Below are positions 1-26,900 of a stretch of DNA of 64,000 nucleotides, in pieces. The notes beneath the pieces were generated by a model. That model saw nothing but the letters and a program-made list of their open reading frames with translations. It had not been told where the DNA came from and did no database searches. Positions within the stretch are counted from its first letter, which is position 1, and each line of letters opens with the position of its first letter. The stretch is from NCBI RefSeq assembly GCF_034702125.1, contig NC_085866.1, forward strand, positions 17,671,815-17,735,814, read 5' to 3'. This DNA comes from Engraulis encrasicolus. Its lineage: Eukaryota > Chordata > Actinopteri > Clupeiformes > Engraulidae. Made by a program: the position numbers and the translations under genes.

Positions 1-840
1 TCTTCTTTAAATGATTATTTTTTTTAATTATTTTTTCTTCTTTTTATTCATTCATTCATGGTATCCGAGGAAGTCAGAGAGGTCGAAACGTCATTGCCAT
101 TGAATGAATGAATAAAAAGAAGAAAAAATAATTTAAAGAAGAAAAAAATCCAAAGGAGTGTGCGAACCTTTTTTCAAAAAATGTGTAATCTTTTTGTTCA
201 GCACCCGGGATTGTGCACAAGGAACTCTCTATAAAAGGCTGAAGATGAGGAATGCTATAGCAGTCAGGATCCTCATCCTCATTCATTCAGGTCTCCTTCA
301 TTCATGTTATCCAAGGGGTTTAGTTGTAAGCAACTGGACTACTTAGTGGTTGAAAGCTTCATTTCTACTCCAATGGATTTTCCTCAGTTTCTGGCTGATG
401 TAAGTGGGAACACCAGTATTTAGACCGGCCCTTTCAGCACTTGACAAGAGTCAAATGTCAAGGTGTGAATGTTAGTTCCCGAGGTCACACCTGTCTAGAG
501 AAAACTGCTCTTGTATTGGAGAAGGAACAAAATACAAGTAAGTCCAGTTGCTTACATACAATACGGAAAAGAGATACATGCTGAACGTAGGTGAGAGCGT
601 ATGTTCACTGTGTCTGTGGTTTTGTCTGTGGTTCTTGTTGTTGTATTTCATGCCTGATATGTTGATTGGATTTGCACTAAAATTTCGGAGATGTTTGGAA
701 ATGAACCATTGCAAAAATGAGTAGATTATGTTAACGGTCTTGAGAGTAGTCTGGTGTTTCATGGATCTGTTTACTTTTTATTCACAAAAATAAACATACA
801 AAGTGTAAGTGAAAGTACTTAGAGAAATATATCTACTCAC
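1..840. other. efcab8-like intron with a near-perfect inverted repeat at 2-145
   Basis: No splice-consistent exon was found here. The arms 2-57 and about 102-145 are complementary over roughly 41 bp (the left arm has an extra A/T-rich stretch of about 16 bp) around a loop of about 45 bp. It looks like a short palindromic MITE or cruciform-forming repeat. Confidence 0.5.
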
Positions 841-13450
<12,610 letters not shown>

Positions 13451-14439
13451 CTGCCTTGAATGGTCAGGTATATCACAATAATAGAACATTATCAAGTGCC
13501 AAAATTCCATAATGTCTTACACATCTATGATGTCACTGAGGGAGACCATAGTGACAATAGAAGACAGGATATGTGAGAGAGGGGACCATTGGGAAATTAG
13601 CCAGCGAGCCAAAGGCCGATAAGGGGCTGAACCTCACTTCGTCGGTTGTCTACCCATGTAATATGAAGGGGGTGCCCAGTGAAATCCCTTGGCTTGGACA
13701 ATTTGAGATATTAAACCTTTTATGTTGGGATGTGGTGCAGTCTTGGCTTACATCAATTATCTGACAGTCTTCAAATTATGTTCACCAGACACTCATATAG
13801 CATTCTCATTTTGTTATTTTAAGCATGGATACAGGTAAATGTCTGTGGTGAGAGGCCTGATGGTGGGAAATGAGCATTAATGGGGGTGGGAGTGGGGGGG
13901 CATCATACTGGGGATGGATCTTTCAACCAAAAGATTGTTAATTCTCTTAGGTTGTGTGCCAAAGGCCAATATTGGGCTGAATATGGCTCCTTCAGTTTAA
14001 GTTTAATTTTCTCTGCTGTTTGTAGTGTCCCAAGGTGAGCCAATTAAGGTAGGCGAGGATGCCTGGTGGTATTCCATTAGCAATTATAGATATTATTAAC
14101 CCTTCCATCTTTGATATGCTGCAGTCAGCCCATATCTGTTTGGACACTCTTAATAAGCATGTTCACCAAAGGCTCTATGGCATAACTTACTTATTTTCGT
14201 GATCGTCTCCATGAAATTTGCAAGGCCTCAAGATGGGGTGTGGCCATAACGTGGAGGTGGTACATTCATTTTTGAGGGCTGGGCCTTGGCCCAAAAACCT
14301 TATTCTGACTTTGAGTGTTAAGGTGAGTCTCAGTTTATATAACATAATTCTGTTGTCACACTGAACTTAACAGCAAACCATTAAGTGAAAGTGAAAGCCC
14401 ATTGGGAAACTCCAACTCCTATTGTCATTGTGACACAGC

Positions 14440-14700
14440 ACTCCACAGCACACAAGTGAACACTGCACACAACAAAATTGCATTTATGCCTCACCCGTGC
14501 AAGGGGGCAGCGCTCAGTGGCGCCCCATGGGGAGCAGTGCGGTGCGACGGTACCATGCTCAGGGTACCTCAGTCATGGAGGAGGATGGGGGAGAGCACTG
14601 GTTGATTACTCCCCCCACCAACCTGGCGGGTCGGGAGTCGAACCGGCAACCTCTGGGATGCAAGTCTGACGCCCTAACTGCTCACCCATGACTGCCCAGT
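14440..14700 (-). mobile_element. tRNA-derived SINE
   Basis: Read on the minus strand from about 14697 it has a tRNA-like head with an A-box-like GGTGAGCAGTTAGGGCG and a B-box GGTTCGACTCC. The body runs to about 14440. The head resembles the SINEs at 9262-9345 and 41735-41895. Confidence 0.7.
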
Positions 14701-14780
14701 ACAAGAAAACTTGGTTTGAGATGAAAACCCAAAGCAGGGGTTTAGAAGAATGATTCCTACAAATGCCTCCTGTAAGACAT

Positions 14781-15077
14781 TGAGTGCATCTTAATATGCG
14801 TCCTTGTCTCCTCCACTTGCGCTTGTCTCCTCGCCCCGCCTCCTGGCCCCTCCTCCGTGGAGAAAACGATAAAGTTTCCCAGCTGTCAGCCTAGCCACAA
14901 CAACTTTTGAGGGACTGTTTTTCATTCACCATAACAATTGCACACGAGAAAGAGACTCTACAATTGAGCTTTTGCAAGATATTGAAATATAATGCTGTTG
15001 TCAGTGATGTCATCATGACGAGAAGCGAGTGGAGGAGGCAAGTGGAGGAGGCAAGGTCCCATATTAAGATGCACTCA
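14781..15077. mobile_element. MITE with 18-bp inverted termini
   Basis: TGAGTGCATCTTAATATG on the left is the exact complement of the right end CATATTAAGATGCACTCA. The internal sequence is related to the MITE at 5078-5325. No coding capacity. Confidence 0.75.
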
Positions 15078-15839
15078 TTGATCATATTGCAAAGGAGGAG
15101 CGCAAGAAGCTCAATGATGACTAAAAGAAACATTTTGAGGCCGTCATCACTGTCTAATGTTAAATATGTCCAAATATTAAGGAGAGGTACCATCATTTTT
15201 CTATTAAATAATAAATATCTTCAGACCCAAGTGAAGTATTCTGGTGGTTCCGTTCTGTATATTTCCATTTATTTTTGTAGATATCAAAAATTTTGGAAAT
15301 TCAATTAAGGGGTGCCAATACTGCTGGCAGGACTTAGGCCTACTTTCCTATCAATATTCAGAAAATTAGTTTTTTTTCCCCCCACTTCATATGTTCCCAT
15401 TATTTGGAGATATGGGCCATTAAAGGGTTAAGACATAGGAAATATCCCAAGGCACCTTCTTAGACTACCTAAAATCTATCAGATGAAGCAAAGAAAAACT
15501 AAATAAAAATATCCAGGTCCAACTCCATGGCTTCCAGACTAAAGGACTCAGGTCAGATTTGAACCCTTGAGGTGTTGTCCATATTCTGTGAATAAGAACA
15601 GAGTGCCACAGTTCCATCTTTTGTCTTTCACTAGTGACCTAAAACACATACACAGTAGCCTAACGTGCCTGCACATACTGTACAGGGTATAGTACAGTGT
15701 GAAGTGCGTTAATTGGTTATTAAAAGTCCTGACAGGCAAAATGTAGAGGTTCTGTGTCAAGTCTCTAGCGAACAGAAAGATGCTGCCTAGAATTATTTGA
15801 ATTTACATGAATCACATCACAAGCCAGCTTCCTGTACTC

Positions 15840-16180
15840 GGTTTGTCACCTCTCTGAATCCCATGGCTCTGATTCAAGGTACGCCTATTCAAAATCTACC
15901 GAGGAATGGCATGGTATCGCAATGGCCATCCAAGCCCCCAGACCTCAACATAATTGAGATGTATGCATAGTCCTAAAGTCTGTTTATTCTAGGGAGGCAA
16001 GAAACATCACTGTAATCAAGGCACTTGAGTAACTGGCCGACCAATAGTCTACCCACGAGTTACCCTGTTTTTATGGGAGGTGTCAGACAGCAAAAGTAGG
16101 CTCTACCAATTATTGAAGGTATCATTTATTTGGGGTGGCCTTTATTAAAATGCACATAAATGTTGGTTGTCAAATAATTT
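15840..16180 (+). mobile_element. Tc1-like transposon remnant
   Basis: A stretch near 15930-15965 reads AMAIQAPRPQHN-type in one frame and WPSKPPDLNIIEM in another; the latter is the Tc1 transposase motif around the third catalytic residue (WPxxSPDLNPIE). Stops and frameshifts follow. A relic only. Confidence 0.6.
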
Positions 16181-16282
16181 CACATCTGAAATGTTTTAAG
16201 ACATACACACACACACAGCTGATAATAATAATGTCATGTGCTGAGTGGAAATAAAAATAACACTTTCACATGTAAATACAGG

Positions 16283-17977
16283 TTTATTGTTTGTAAGAAA
16301 CAGACCAGTTAAAACTATTTAAAAAGTAAAAACTAACAACCTGCAAGTACAAAAGGGGACATAAAAGGACAGTGAGTGAGCATACAAAAGATAGAAAAAG
16401 AAAATTGAAAGCAGTAGTGGCCCATTGGCCCCACAGTGCACAAGTATCTCTCTGCAGATTGTTCTGGAAGGCCACAGAAGGCAATCACGCCCACCATACC
16501 CCTCACACTGGAAGAAAATGTCACTATTCTTGAATGTGCATCCTTGGCTTCACCGCCCTTCAAAAAAGAAGAAATCTAAGATGCCCCAACTATAACCACA
16601 CACGCACACACACGGCAAAATTAAAACTCAAAACCAGGGGTAGACACATCCAATTGGCACAAAATACACCGTACGGGTGAAGTAACACAATGAAACAAAC
16701 ACCTTCCTAAGTTGTTAATGTTGAAGTGATTGTGCTCAAGCAAGATTTCCTTTGCAATCAAGCATCCAAGGGAGTGTTTCCTCACAAAGTATTTGGGTGA
16801 AAATCTAGATGTCATATGTTGATACCATCATCTATAGAGTATAGGCAGGTTTAACCTGGGTAGTCATTGCACAAGTAACAGGCAGCTTTAGTATATGGGG
16901 ATGCAAAAGCATGCTCCTTAACTGGAGTTGTGTGTGGTAGTGGAGGGTGGACATGGTGCACAGATGGGGGAAAAGAACAAAAAAAAAAAACATACATTCC
17001 AATAAACATAACTTCATTAAATAGTGAGTGGAATTAACTCTAGGAAATGAACTTCTTAAAAAGGCAACTAAATAACATTTGACATCCATAGTAAAGAGCA
17101 TTCCCCTTGACGTCTATTGCAAAAAGGGGAACCAACTGCAACATTCGAAAGCCACACCACTCTGGTCTGTATCAGATATAATCAAGAAACACTTTCAAGG
17201 CAGTTTCAACAGAGTTGAACAGACGTCTTAGACTCTGGCCTGCGAATAAAGGCTCTGGCAGTATTTTTTTCTTGTAAAGGCAAGTTTTGGCCAAAGAATG
17301 TATTAGAGACCGCTGATTCTAGTTTGCTTTGGGAATTAGAAAGAAAAATGTGCCCTGCACTCTTGCATAACTTCTCACAATGCATCAAATGCTTTGGCAA
17401 AAAGGTTTAAGTCCCATCACTGGGTTTCACCAAAGCAGGCTGCTAAAATGTTTAAACAGGATTGCATTTCTGCACAAACATACCATGAAAATTTGGTGGG
17501 GAAAAAAATCATGATGCACCACAATGGACTAAATTATGTAAACCTCAAAATTTGAGGGTGTGAGACTGGGTTGGATTTACAACATTGCAGGTACAAGACA
17601 ATTTGAGAACGATGTGTGCCGTGAACAAAGAAAGGCCAAGAAAATAAAGGAGAAAAAAGTTGAATCTCACAAATAATCTTCTCCTCTCAACATGGGGCGG
17701 CACTGAAGATGGTCTTGTCCCTGTGCTCCACATTGGGATCTGGCCACAGAGCTGCCAGTGGGGTCTTCACAGGGAGTTCTTCAAGCTCATCAACGCGGCA
17801 CACTTCTAAAACACGGTTGGATGCAACAGTTCAATTGGAAAGACTAATTCTTCCAAAAGGCACAAAGCCTTCAGAATTGATTTGTTTTTTTAAAACTGCT
17901 TGTGGGAAGAGGGGTGTCCAAAAGAAAGAGGTGGTTGGAGGAGGCGACAGGAGCGACGCCTGGTCCAGTAAGAGGTC
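16283..17977 (-). other. mapre1: mapre1 3' UTR with candidate poly(A) signal
   Basis: About 1.7 kb follow the mapre1 stop codon without a splice-consistent exon. An AATAAA on the minus strand reads as TTTATT at 16283-16288, a reasonable cleavage signal near 16265. The stretch has fewer recognisable interspersed repeats than the flanking DNA, as expected for a retained UTR; long 3' UTRs are known for EB1 genes. The exact end is inferred. Confidence 0.5.
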
Positions 17978-20900
17978 TTAAAACTCCTCCTGGTCTTCAG
18001 ACTCCGCATCGGGTATCACAAAGCCCTCCTAGGAGAAGAACATTTATATTAGGGATGTCAACAATTAATCGATCAATCGGTAATCTATAAAATTTTTTAA
18101 TTAAATCACCAACACAACTGGCAAGAGACACCGGTGAAATGGGCACAGAGGAGTGTGAAGAGGGGAAACATTTCAATCACCTTTGGATTAAGGAATACAT
18201 AGAAATGATTATTTATTTGTTTCAATTTTTGTTTTAATCTTAAGATTTAATCGTTCTTGGGGTGGGGGGCATTGAGATTTGAGGGGAAAAAAATGCCACG
18301 CATCAATTAGGCCTATCAACTAGGGTAACAATGAATTAATGGATAATTTGCATCCCTAGTTTATATTGAGAGCGTAGATAGCACATTCAGCAATGACACG
18401 GCTCAACAACCTACATTTATGCACTGAGCTGTGCCATCAGCAATCCCTGGACTTGTATGCACCTAGAAAGTAGCTCTTGCCTTCACACCGTCTATATCCT
18501 GCCCAAAGATGATAATTCAATTTCAAGAATGAATTAGTTGAATTAACAGGCATGACAGTTATGTATGGGACACACCAGGGTCATAAGGGGAGATAAACTG
18601 TGCAAGAGCCTTTCACCACCCAAACTCTTAACAGTCATCTCGCTTTCTATACAAAGTAAATTGCTCCCGCTTTTTTTTTTGCAAAGAGTGTGTACAGTAC
18701 AATTGCACATTTAATTTCACACAACACACATCTAGGGTGGGGCTCAATTTTTGAATATTCAATATGTGTTCGAATTCAGAGTAGTCCTTTTGAATTCGAA
18801 AATTCAAAAATCAGTCTCGAAATCTACACTCAAATGCAGACCCACATAAAATTCTATATGGGCCTCCCTTCCTGTGTTGAGTGACAATGAAGATAAGTAC
18901 AAAGTTCATTACATTTCTAAATTTGCTCAGTAAATATGAATGGATCGTCTTTCATTTTCAACACAACAGGCGTGTCAGAAAGTCCCACATACACTGTTTA
19001 CAGTGTTACGCCCCAAAACATGTAATGGCCCCATGGGGATAACAACAGAACCAAACTTGAACTTGAAGTACAAAAAACACCTTTAAAAGACAACCCATCG
19101 TGTGGGTTTTATTTAAGTACACAGAGACAAGACACCACACAGACAGCCTCTGAAGATCCTTCAGTTCCTTCAGCATTTAAAAACCTTTTCATTGCACAGC
19201 CAGGTGCCATCAATTAAGCCACTCCCAGACTCCTGGCTAATTGAACAAGCTGGGGGACAAGGCAAAACAGGATATGCACGACGATATGCCAGACCTAGTG
19301 ATCAGTGTTGCCAGGTGTAGAACGAGAACTAAGCAACTAGTGTTGCCAGGTGTAGAACGAGAAATAAGCAGTTTTGGGCTGTCTTAGGGGGAAAAAAGCC
19401 AAAAACAGCTGCTTATAATAATTTATTAACCCTTTTTCCTTGAAAGGGAACTTAAAGTGTTGGGTAGGGAAATATAAACTATAAATGAAAAAGTGATAAA
19501 ATAGAAATGGAGATTCATTTAAATTCACGATTTTATCTCATTTTAAAATTTAATTTCCGTTTTTTTCGGCCGAAAGATTAAGATTTGGGTAGAAATCGGC
19601 GCTTATCAAAAAAAACGTGCAGAAAACCGTGATATCAATTTTCATCAAGAAAACCGCACATTTTTTCCAAAACCACCCAGCCCTATTCCGAATCGATTCA
19701 ATCCATTCCCTTCTTGGTGCCAGGATTTCCCCAAAAAGATGCTGTTGCCTGTTTTTATATAAAAATGTCAACGGGCTGGGTCTTGACAGTGTTAACAGAT
19801 TGCTAATTTGTAATAAGTAGGCCTAGGCCTAATTGACTAATACCTACTGGGTATTTTCCATAGACCTAAATTAAACAAAAAGAACAAAAAAAAAAACAAA
19901 AAAAAAAGATTTTGTACCCTGTGAATCGATTATGTGAATTTTAAATGGTATTGATCGATTATCGATTAAATCGATTATTTCACCCAGCCCTGATTGTAAC
20001 AGGTGCGTTTTAGCCCCCTACGTGGGATATTTAAGCCAGATTTTTTTATAAGTGGGTTTTAAAACTGTTTATATGGAAATGGAAGGCCAAAACCAATGTA
20101 AACAGGAGAAAAAAATACCCAAATTTAAAAATATCCAGCTGTTGGATGGTGAACAGGTATTGCAACTATGCTGCCTATTGTCAAATTTCATCTTTTCATT
20201 AATATTTACAAAGTAATTAAAAGGGGCTCCAGGTAGGATTAAAAGTTCAATTAATCACGATCCCGAGTCAGCCGACGCTTATACGAGTCTTTAGTAAGTG
20301 AGCGATGGCTCTCGTGATCACATCCACGGTTCGCTGTCAGAAAACCCCACATGCAACTTTTGACAGTGTCAGACTGAATGAGTGTCATGGGAAACACTTT
20401 TCATTTGAAACATCACTTTGCATACCGTATTCAGATTTGAATCAACTGCTGGCATTCTGTGGTGCAAAACAGTCTCATAGTGAGTTTATTTGAACAGCAT
20501 TTTTTAATTACAGTGTAGATTTTGAGACAGGCATGCCACAGGCAGCGCACAAATAAATGACGCCATCCTTCCTAGTTCCTATTTAAGTAAGATGTATTAG
20601 TATGACCAAGGTACAGTAGGTTTTGCAGCTAAAAATACATTTCTGGAAATTCAAAATGGCAGACAATGGAGAAAAATCCCCTTTTCATGTATGAAAATTA
20701 CGACTTTCCCGATCATAATGAACACTTAGAATTTGGTGGTGGTGGTCAGTATTTGTGGAAAAGGTCAAATTTGCGAATGGGCAGCAGGAATTCTGTAAAT
20801 AAACTGCAAATAGTATGTGCACCTTTAAAAACATCCCATTGACCTGTTGGAAATTAAATTGGCTCCAATTGATTTGAATTTCATAAGATTACATCAACTT

Positions 20901-23900
20901 GGCCAGGCTGACTGGTTATGGAAGTCACAGGAAGCATAGGCTGGCATGCACATTAGAACAGCGTGTTCTGTTTGTGCTCTGGGCTGTATGGTCATAACCG
21001 AGACCCCGCTTTCATTACCACCAAACACTAACTGAACTGCTAGTTCAATCTCATAATCAATCTAAGGTGCCAGTTACATACGCAGAAATGTTTAAATGGG
21101 AATATTTTTAATCAATTTACATACGAACAAGGCATGTAGATAATAAAAATAAAATAGAAACTCCACTGTGACAAGTGCATTTAAAAAAAAAACACTTAGT
21201 AACTGTGCAGCAGCTTTCACTGCTCACCATGGCACACACTAAAATTACCCTCCAAGACATCTTAAAAAGCCGTTTCCTCTCTTATAACATTAGCCCTTTC
21301 AGTGTTTTACAGAGCAAATACTTCTCAACCCTTCAAATATGTTGCATCACAACTTTATTTTCTATGAACACTTCAATACAAAAAATAAAAACAATCTTTA
21401 TTATACTGCACTAGAAGATAATGCCTTGTCCACTGGATACTGCCGACTATCTTGTTATATTTCAAGCCTGTCTGGGGATGTCTTTTTGCCAGCTGATGGC
21501 AGCATTGGCATTCACTGGCTCTGAAACATGAGGAAAAGGTCATCTTTAGACAGTGCACAAATTACCATTGTTCTAAACTTGCAATCGTTTAACTTTGTAC
21601 AGTAAGGCAAAGATTTTAAATTTAAATTGTGTTTGGTGCTCTGCAAAAGTCTGTTAGAAGAACAATGCTGTCAGTGATGCCACCAACATGCTACGATCGA
21701 GTCTGCGACACTCATTCAACCAGTGCGCGCAATCACCACCAGTAGACATTTACCGTATTTTGCGGACCATTAGACGCATATAAAATCATAAAATATTGTC
21801 AAAAACTGCCAGAGCGTCTTATAAGCCAGTGCGTCCAATGTGTGAAAAAAATCATGGCCGCGAGACTCTTTTGATATTTTATAACGACTTTGGGGGGAAT
21901 CGGGTCTGCACGTTATGAAAAAAATACTGTTGCATATTATTTGTTTGATGCAGAGTTATGATGGCGTACGCGCTCTCGTTGACATGGTTGTGTGCATGGT
22001 TGCATGCATTCGCCAGACGTTATTGCAGTAAAGCATGTGAAAAGCGTGGAAGGGCCATTGACTGGTATTTCAGTGTCCTTGACTGAAACAAGTTGCAAGA
22101 CTCCACACTTCAACATCCTTTGCGATCGGCACAACAGTGATTCTTATCAGAAAGCTATTGTGCCTACGCACAGACCCTAGTTAAATTACAAACATTAGCA
22201 AACATTGAAAAAAATCAGACAACAACAGTCGGGTAGGTTTATGAAAGCGGAGTTGAGAAGTTCTGCGAAAATGCATTGTCACGTCGGAGAAAGATGTTTG
22301 CTACTGTGCGACAACACTACCACTATTTCATGACTGCCTGAACGTCTTCGTCATGGATGAATGGGCAACAATATTTTTTCCAGCCAGGATTGCACCGAAA
22401 AGTTTTCCTGGTGAACCAGAAGCTATGTGTTGACGCCCAGGGGGCTGGGCTACACAAACCTTCTGGTGCACCTGTGATTCGCTCTCCTCCTCCGTTTACG
22501 AAATAAACGGGGCAGCTCGACGAATCAGGATCGTAGGGAGGGATTTCAGTGGGTATGACGTTTATCGAACGCAACACCCTCCCCCAGGGTAGTTTGGCTG
22601 TGCCCGCCCCCTCCCTGAATCACAACAGTAATGGCGGCGTGCGAGGAGTTATCATGCGTCTGGATGGAAGCAGCAATTTCAGCGGTGTTATCCAAAATAC
22701 CTCAAGTTGATTTTCTAAAGGACGTTGTTCCGTTTTGGTTCCCGACCTGGCGGCTGACGTGACGACACGTCCTACGTCACAAAGCTTCAACGTGAGTGGT
22801 CGAAGTGTCATGTCATTCATATGAGGTTGCTCCAACCGCGTGCAAGCATCTTTTGACTAAACCCCGCCTGCGGAGACGTGTGAAAGGGCAGTGTGCCAGT
22901 AGCCTGTTACTTACAGGCTACTGGTTCACCAGGAAACCGAAAAGTAGGCTACTCCTGTTAAAAAAAGGGCACGGGTGGCCGACGCTGTGCCTGCGCGTGT
23001 GTGTGTGGGAGGGAGGGGAGGGAGAGACGCAGAGCAGATATCAAGGAGAGATGAGGGTCGCGACTCCTGAAATACCAGGCGATTCTTTTTCAATGTTCTA
23101 TGAATCTGTTGCTGAATAGCCTACATTTAATGTGTTTAAACATTTGTTTTCTATGAAAGAACATGCATAAAATTCAGTGATGGCTTCATGTCATACTTTA
23201 AGAAACTGCTCGAAAGCGCTAGGTTGTGATATTCGGCAACGTTTGATATTGCGTGTATTCGGCCACGCATGTTGTTTTTTGTGCATTCTTAACAACAACA
23301 GCATTAGTTATGAAATTAGTTATGAAGTGCGTCCTATGATGCAGTGCGTCTTGTGTGTGAAAAAAGTCACGGTCCTTAGTGGTGCGTCTTTTAACCCAGT
23401 GCGTCTTTTGGTCCCGAAAATACGGTAAACTCCACGCTGACCTGATGCTTGTTGTCTCCTTATCTCTCCGCTCTCTAGCATCCGTCTGAACGTTGCAGGC
23501 TGGAAAGGCTAAATAACAACATCCGCTCCCTGTTAAAATGTGCATTTCATATTGTCACCAAATGTTTGCGATTTCTTCTTGCAATGCATCCGACCCCTGA
23601 TCTAGAGACACAGCATGGCAAACCCACATACACAAAGCAAGTCCACTTCTTTCAATTAAAGTCATTAGTCAGAATACCGATTCAACGTAACTATGGCAGC
23701 ACTGGTTCTCACATAGCCTTGGAATGAATTCATCTGAATAACTAATGTACAACGTAAGTCCAAGTTTTATTGTAATGAGCAATTCGGAGCAGATTGTTGT
23801 CACATTATTCGCAAGTTAGATCTTAATCAGGACAGCATGGCCAGCACAACTCATAGCATGCCCTGCTTGTTAAAGGAGAAGTCCAGTTTTTTTAACATTA

Positions 23901-26900
23901 AGGCCATTTTCTGAGTGGTCTGCAATGTTTTAGAGTCCCCCTCACCGTTTATTTCATGTTTGCTGCAGTCTCTGTTATTTGGCTTATTTGGATTTGATCT
24001 CAACCAGCTTTAGAATGGCCGTCTATGGGCACCTGCAACTCTGTTCTTAAAATCACCTTTAACATTTGTTTTCAAGAATATGCAACTCACCAAGTGTTCA
24101 GTAGTATTCACTGGTGTTCCTTAACAATTTTTGTAGCGAAATATGGCATCTGTCGTGTTTTATGTGTGTTTTATGTAGCAATTTGTAAGTTAAGTTTCAC
24201 TTTCACTTTCTTTCACAAAATAGCAAATAAAAAATGACAGAAGCCACATTTTGCCTTGACACTTGTTAGGGACTGCTAGTGAACACCCCTAACCACTTTG
24301 AGAGCTGTAGACTTCCAAAAACAAATGTTTAAGGTGATTTTAAGAACAGAGTTGCAGGTGCCCATAGACGGCCATTCTAAAGCTGGTTGAGATAAAATCC
24401 AAATCAGCCAAATAACAGAGAGTGCAGCAAACATGAAATAAACGGTGAGGGGGACTCTAAAACATTGCAGACCACTCAGAAAATGGCCTTAATGTTAAAA
24501 AAACTGGACTTCTCCTTTAAGCAACTTTGCTCAAAGAGATAACCAGCTACAATTTGCTGCTTGGCTGCGGCCTAGTTTTCAAGACAGCACCCTCAGCTGT
24601 TCATTACAAAAATGTTTTTTTGAGTCACCATATTTTGTGGGTGCCCTAATCGACATCATTAATGGAACTTGTGTTAATACCTGACAGGGTCCCCACTTTC
24701 CCTGACCATAAAACAGAATTTCCATGATCTACTGTAAAAGGAAATGCCCAACATATTGATTTGGGGTCTCCTGGGTCCTGCATTTACCAGGCATGTTTGC
24801 CTGAACTGAGAAGCTTCTTGAAGTTATTGCACTATAGAATGTTGTACAGTTTAAAACGGCAAGTGATTTAGGGGAAAAAAAGAAAGAAAAAAAAAAACAG
24901 ATAGATAGTATGTTTTGTTATTGCACAATATGCTCTCCACAAAATTCCATATTACCTCACTGCACGTGCAAAATGGTCAAGTGCTATGATTGCTATGAAG
25001 CTATGATTTTCCATTCCTGGAAAAGCCTTTATCGAAATTCCATGATATTCCAGGAATTCTATGACCAGTCAGAAACAAGCGTGTCTGCGCGATGATGCAG
25101 ACAGTCACGCAGTTATTTCCCCCCCCTCTGCAGTGATTTGGTGGGCACCCCTGAAAATGTGACTGCCCGCAGACAGTTACGCAGTTAACGACAGCAGGAG
25201 TCGCTGTGATTAACTTTTTTCTCGAGCGCTCTGGTCGAGAGGACCACTTCCTTGTTCTAACCTCCGCCCGGCATTAAATAAGTTGCCCGTGCTTTGAAGT
25301 TTAATTTACATGGAGACAAAGACAACACGTGCACTTGCAAGTTACGACGCTGAAGTTATATCGAGTGTTTCCATAGAGGCATTTTGCTTCGTGTGACCTG
25401 TTCTCGACAATGAGCCACTTCCTTGTTCCGAACTACCACGGTGGCTGCTGCTAGTGCCATCAAAAATGCAGGTTTACATTTATTAAATGTTTAATTTCAT
25501 TGTCGTCGAGCCTGTGTAGCTGTATAGCTACAAAACAACAGACATGTATAGTTTACTCCTTGTATTGAAGGTAGCTTAACAATCATCTCACTGCCCCTAC
25601 CATTGTGCAGACCTACACCACGCTTCAAAATAGGGCATCAATCAAAATTAACTGCGTTGTTCTTGCGAAAAGCTCACTGCAACACACTGCTGGTTGAGTA
25701 TACAAGGCCCTTTATTGTGACAATTTACATGCAAGTTACCAGCTACCAGCAACTTCCAGAAATAGTCAACCAAATAAGTAGAGCTCTCAAAGATGACAAA
25801 CAGGATAAGCAAGAACGAAATATGGAAAACCATTTGCTAGAGGCATTTTCTGGGACACTACACTTCCAAACAACATGCACGTATTAAATCAATAAGAGAT
25901 GAGCCGGCCATCCAAATAAAAATACTGTAGTATAAGCTCCTCTAAAAGGGGCCATGTCACTCAAATAATTGCATTTTGTGAATAATCATTTCAGTGTACT
26001 GCACTCTAACACTATAAAGGCTGAAAACACCAGGACGCCAACAGCAGACCCAGAGGAAATCATTCTGAAAGTGAAGACAGGACAGAAATGGCATTTTAAC
26101 ACATGGCCAAATGGTTCCTGCTACACCTGCTCTTAAAATCAAACTGAAATGCTGTTCGTTAAAAAAGAAATAACCAACCGACTTTTCTTTCCATCACTGC
26201 TAGCCAGCAACCAAAGAAAAATCTGCATGTGTAACTGTAGCATTTTGGATTAGGTGGGATACACCTCTTTTTAACTTTTTCAACCATGCACTGTACAGAT
26301 ACATTTTAGCATCTCTTTCATAGGTACAGCAAGATGGAAGAACAAGACAAACTGAGACACATGATTGAAGATTTGCAATGTCTGCCACAGTTTCGCACAA
26401 GTTGCTTTGGGGGTGAGGGGGTTGGTACCCAGTTACCTTTGTGTTTGTGGATGTACCAAGCAAGTCAGAGGTGGCCTTTGTTCGGGGGAGTTGAGAGGCA
26501 TGAGTGCAGAACATAGTAGAATATGTAGGTAGGGCAACTTAAACCTTGAATTTAACTAAACACAGACAGTGGCAGGAAGACAGGACAGGAGTAATCTGTT
26601 CATGTTTCTTCGCACCCGTTATTAACCTGGCATTTTGCACTAGCTGTAGCGTAGGCATCAAAGTAGGGTCTCCGGAAGGCAAAATAAAGGGTGTTGCTGT
26701 AATGTAGCCAAGAATGAGGTTGTAAAAGTGTCACGAAAGTTTCCAAGCTCTCATTGTACAGGACAGACAATTTCATGACATGCATGAAAAATGGCTATAC
26801 TGTTCATCTATAAGTTACAAATTAGACATCAGACTTACGGAAATAAAACAGCATCAACTGAAACTTTTTGTTTCAGTTGATGCAATGTCTCGTGGTGAAG

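Larger units (their letters stand above)
13451..16260. other. Efcab8-like 5' intron/intergenic stretch
   Basis: I found no exon with matching splice phase here, although the efcab8-like gene must begin in or beyond this stretch. Around 13600 and 13965 two related segments share GCCAAAGGCC..T..GGGCTGAA, an unidentified dispersed repeat. The rest is the SINE, MITE and Tc1 remnants listed separately. Confidence 0.4.

Noticed and set aside
22796..23119. 107-codon plus-strand frame
   Set aside because: Inside a DNA transposon; Arg/Gly-rich low-complexity product with no recognisable domain.
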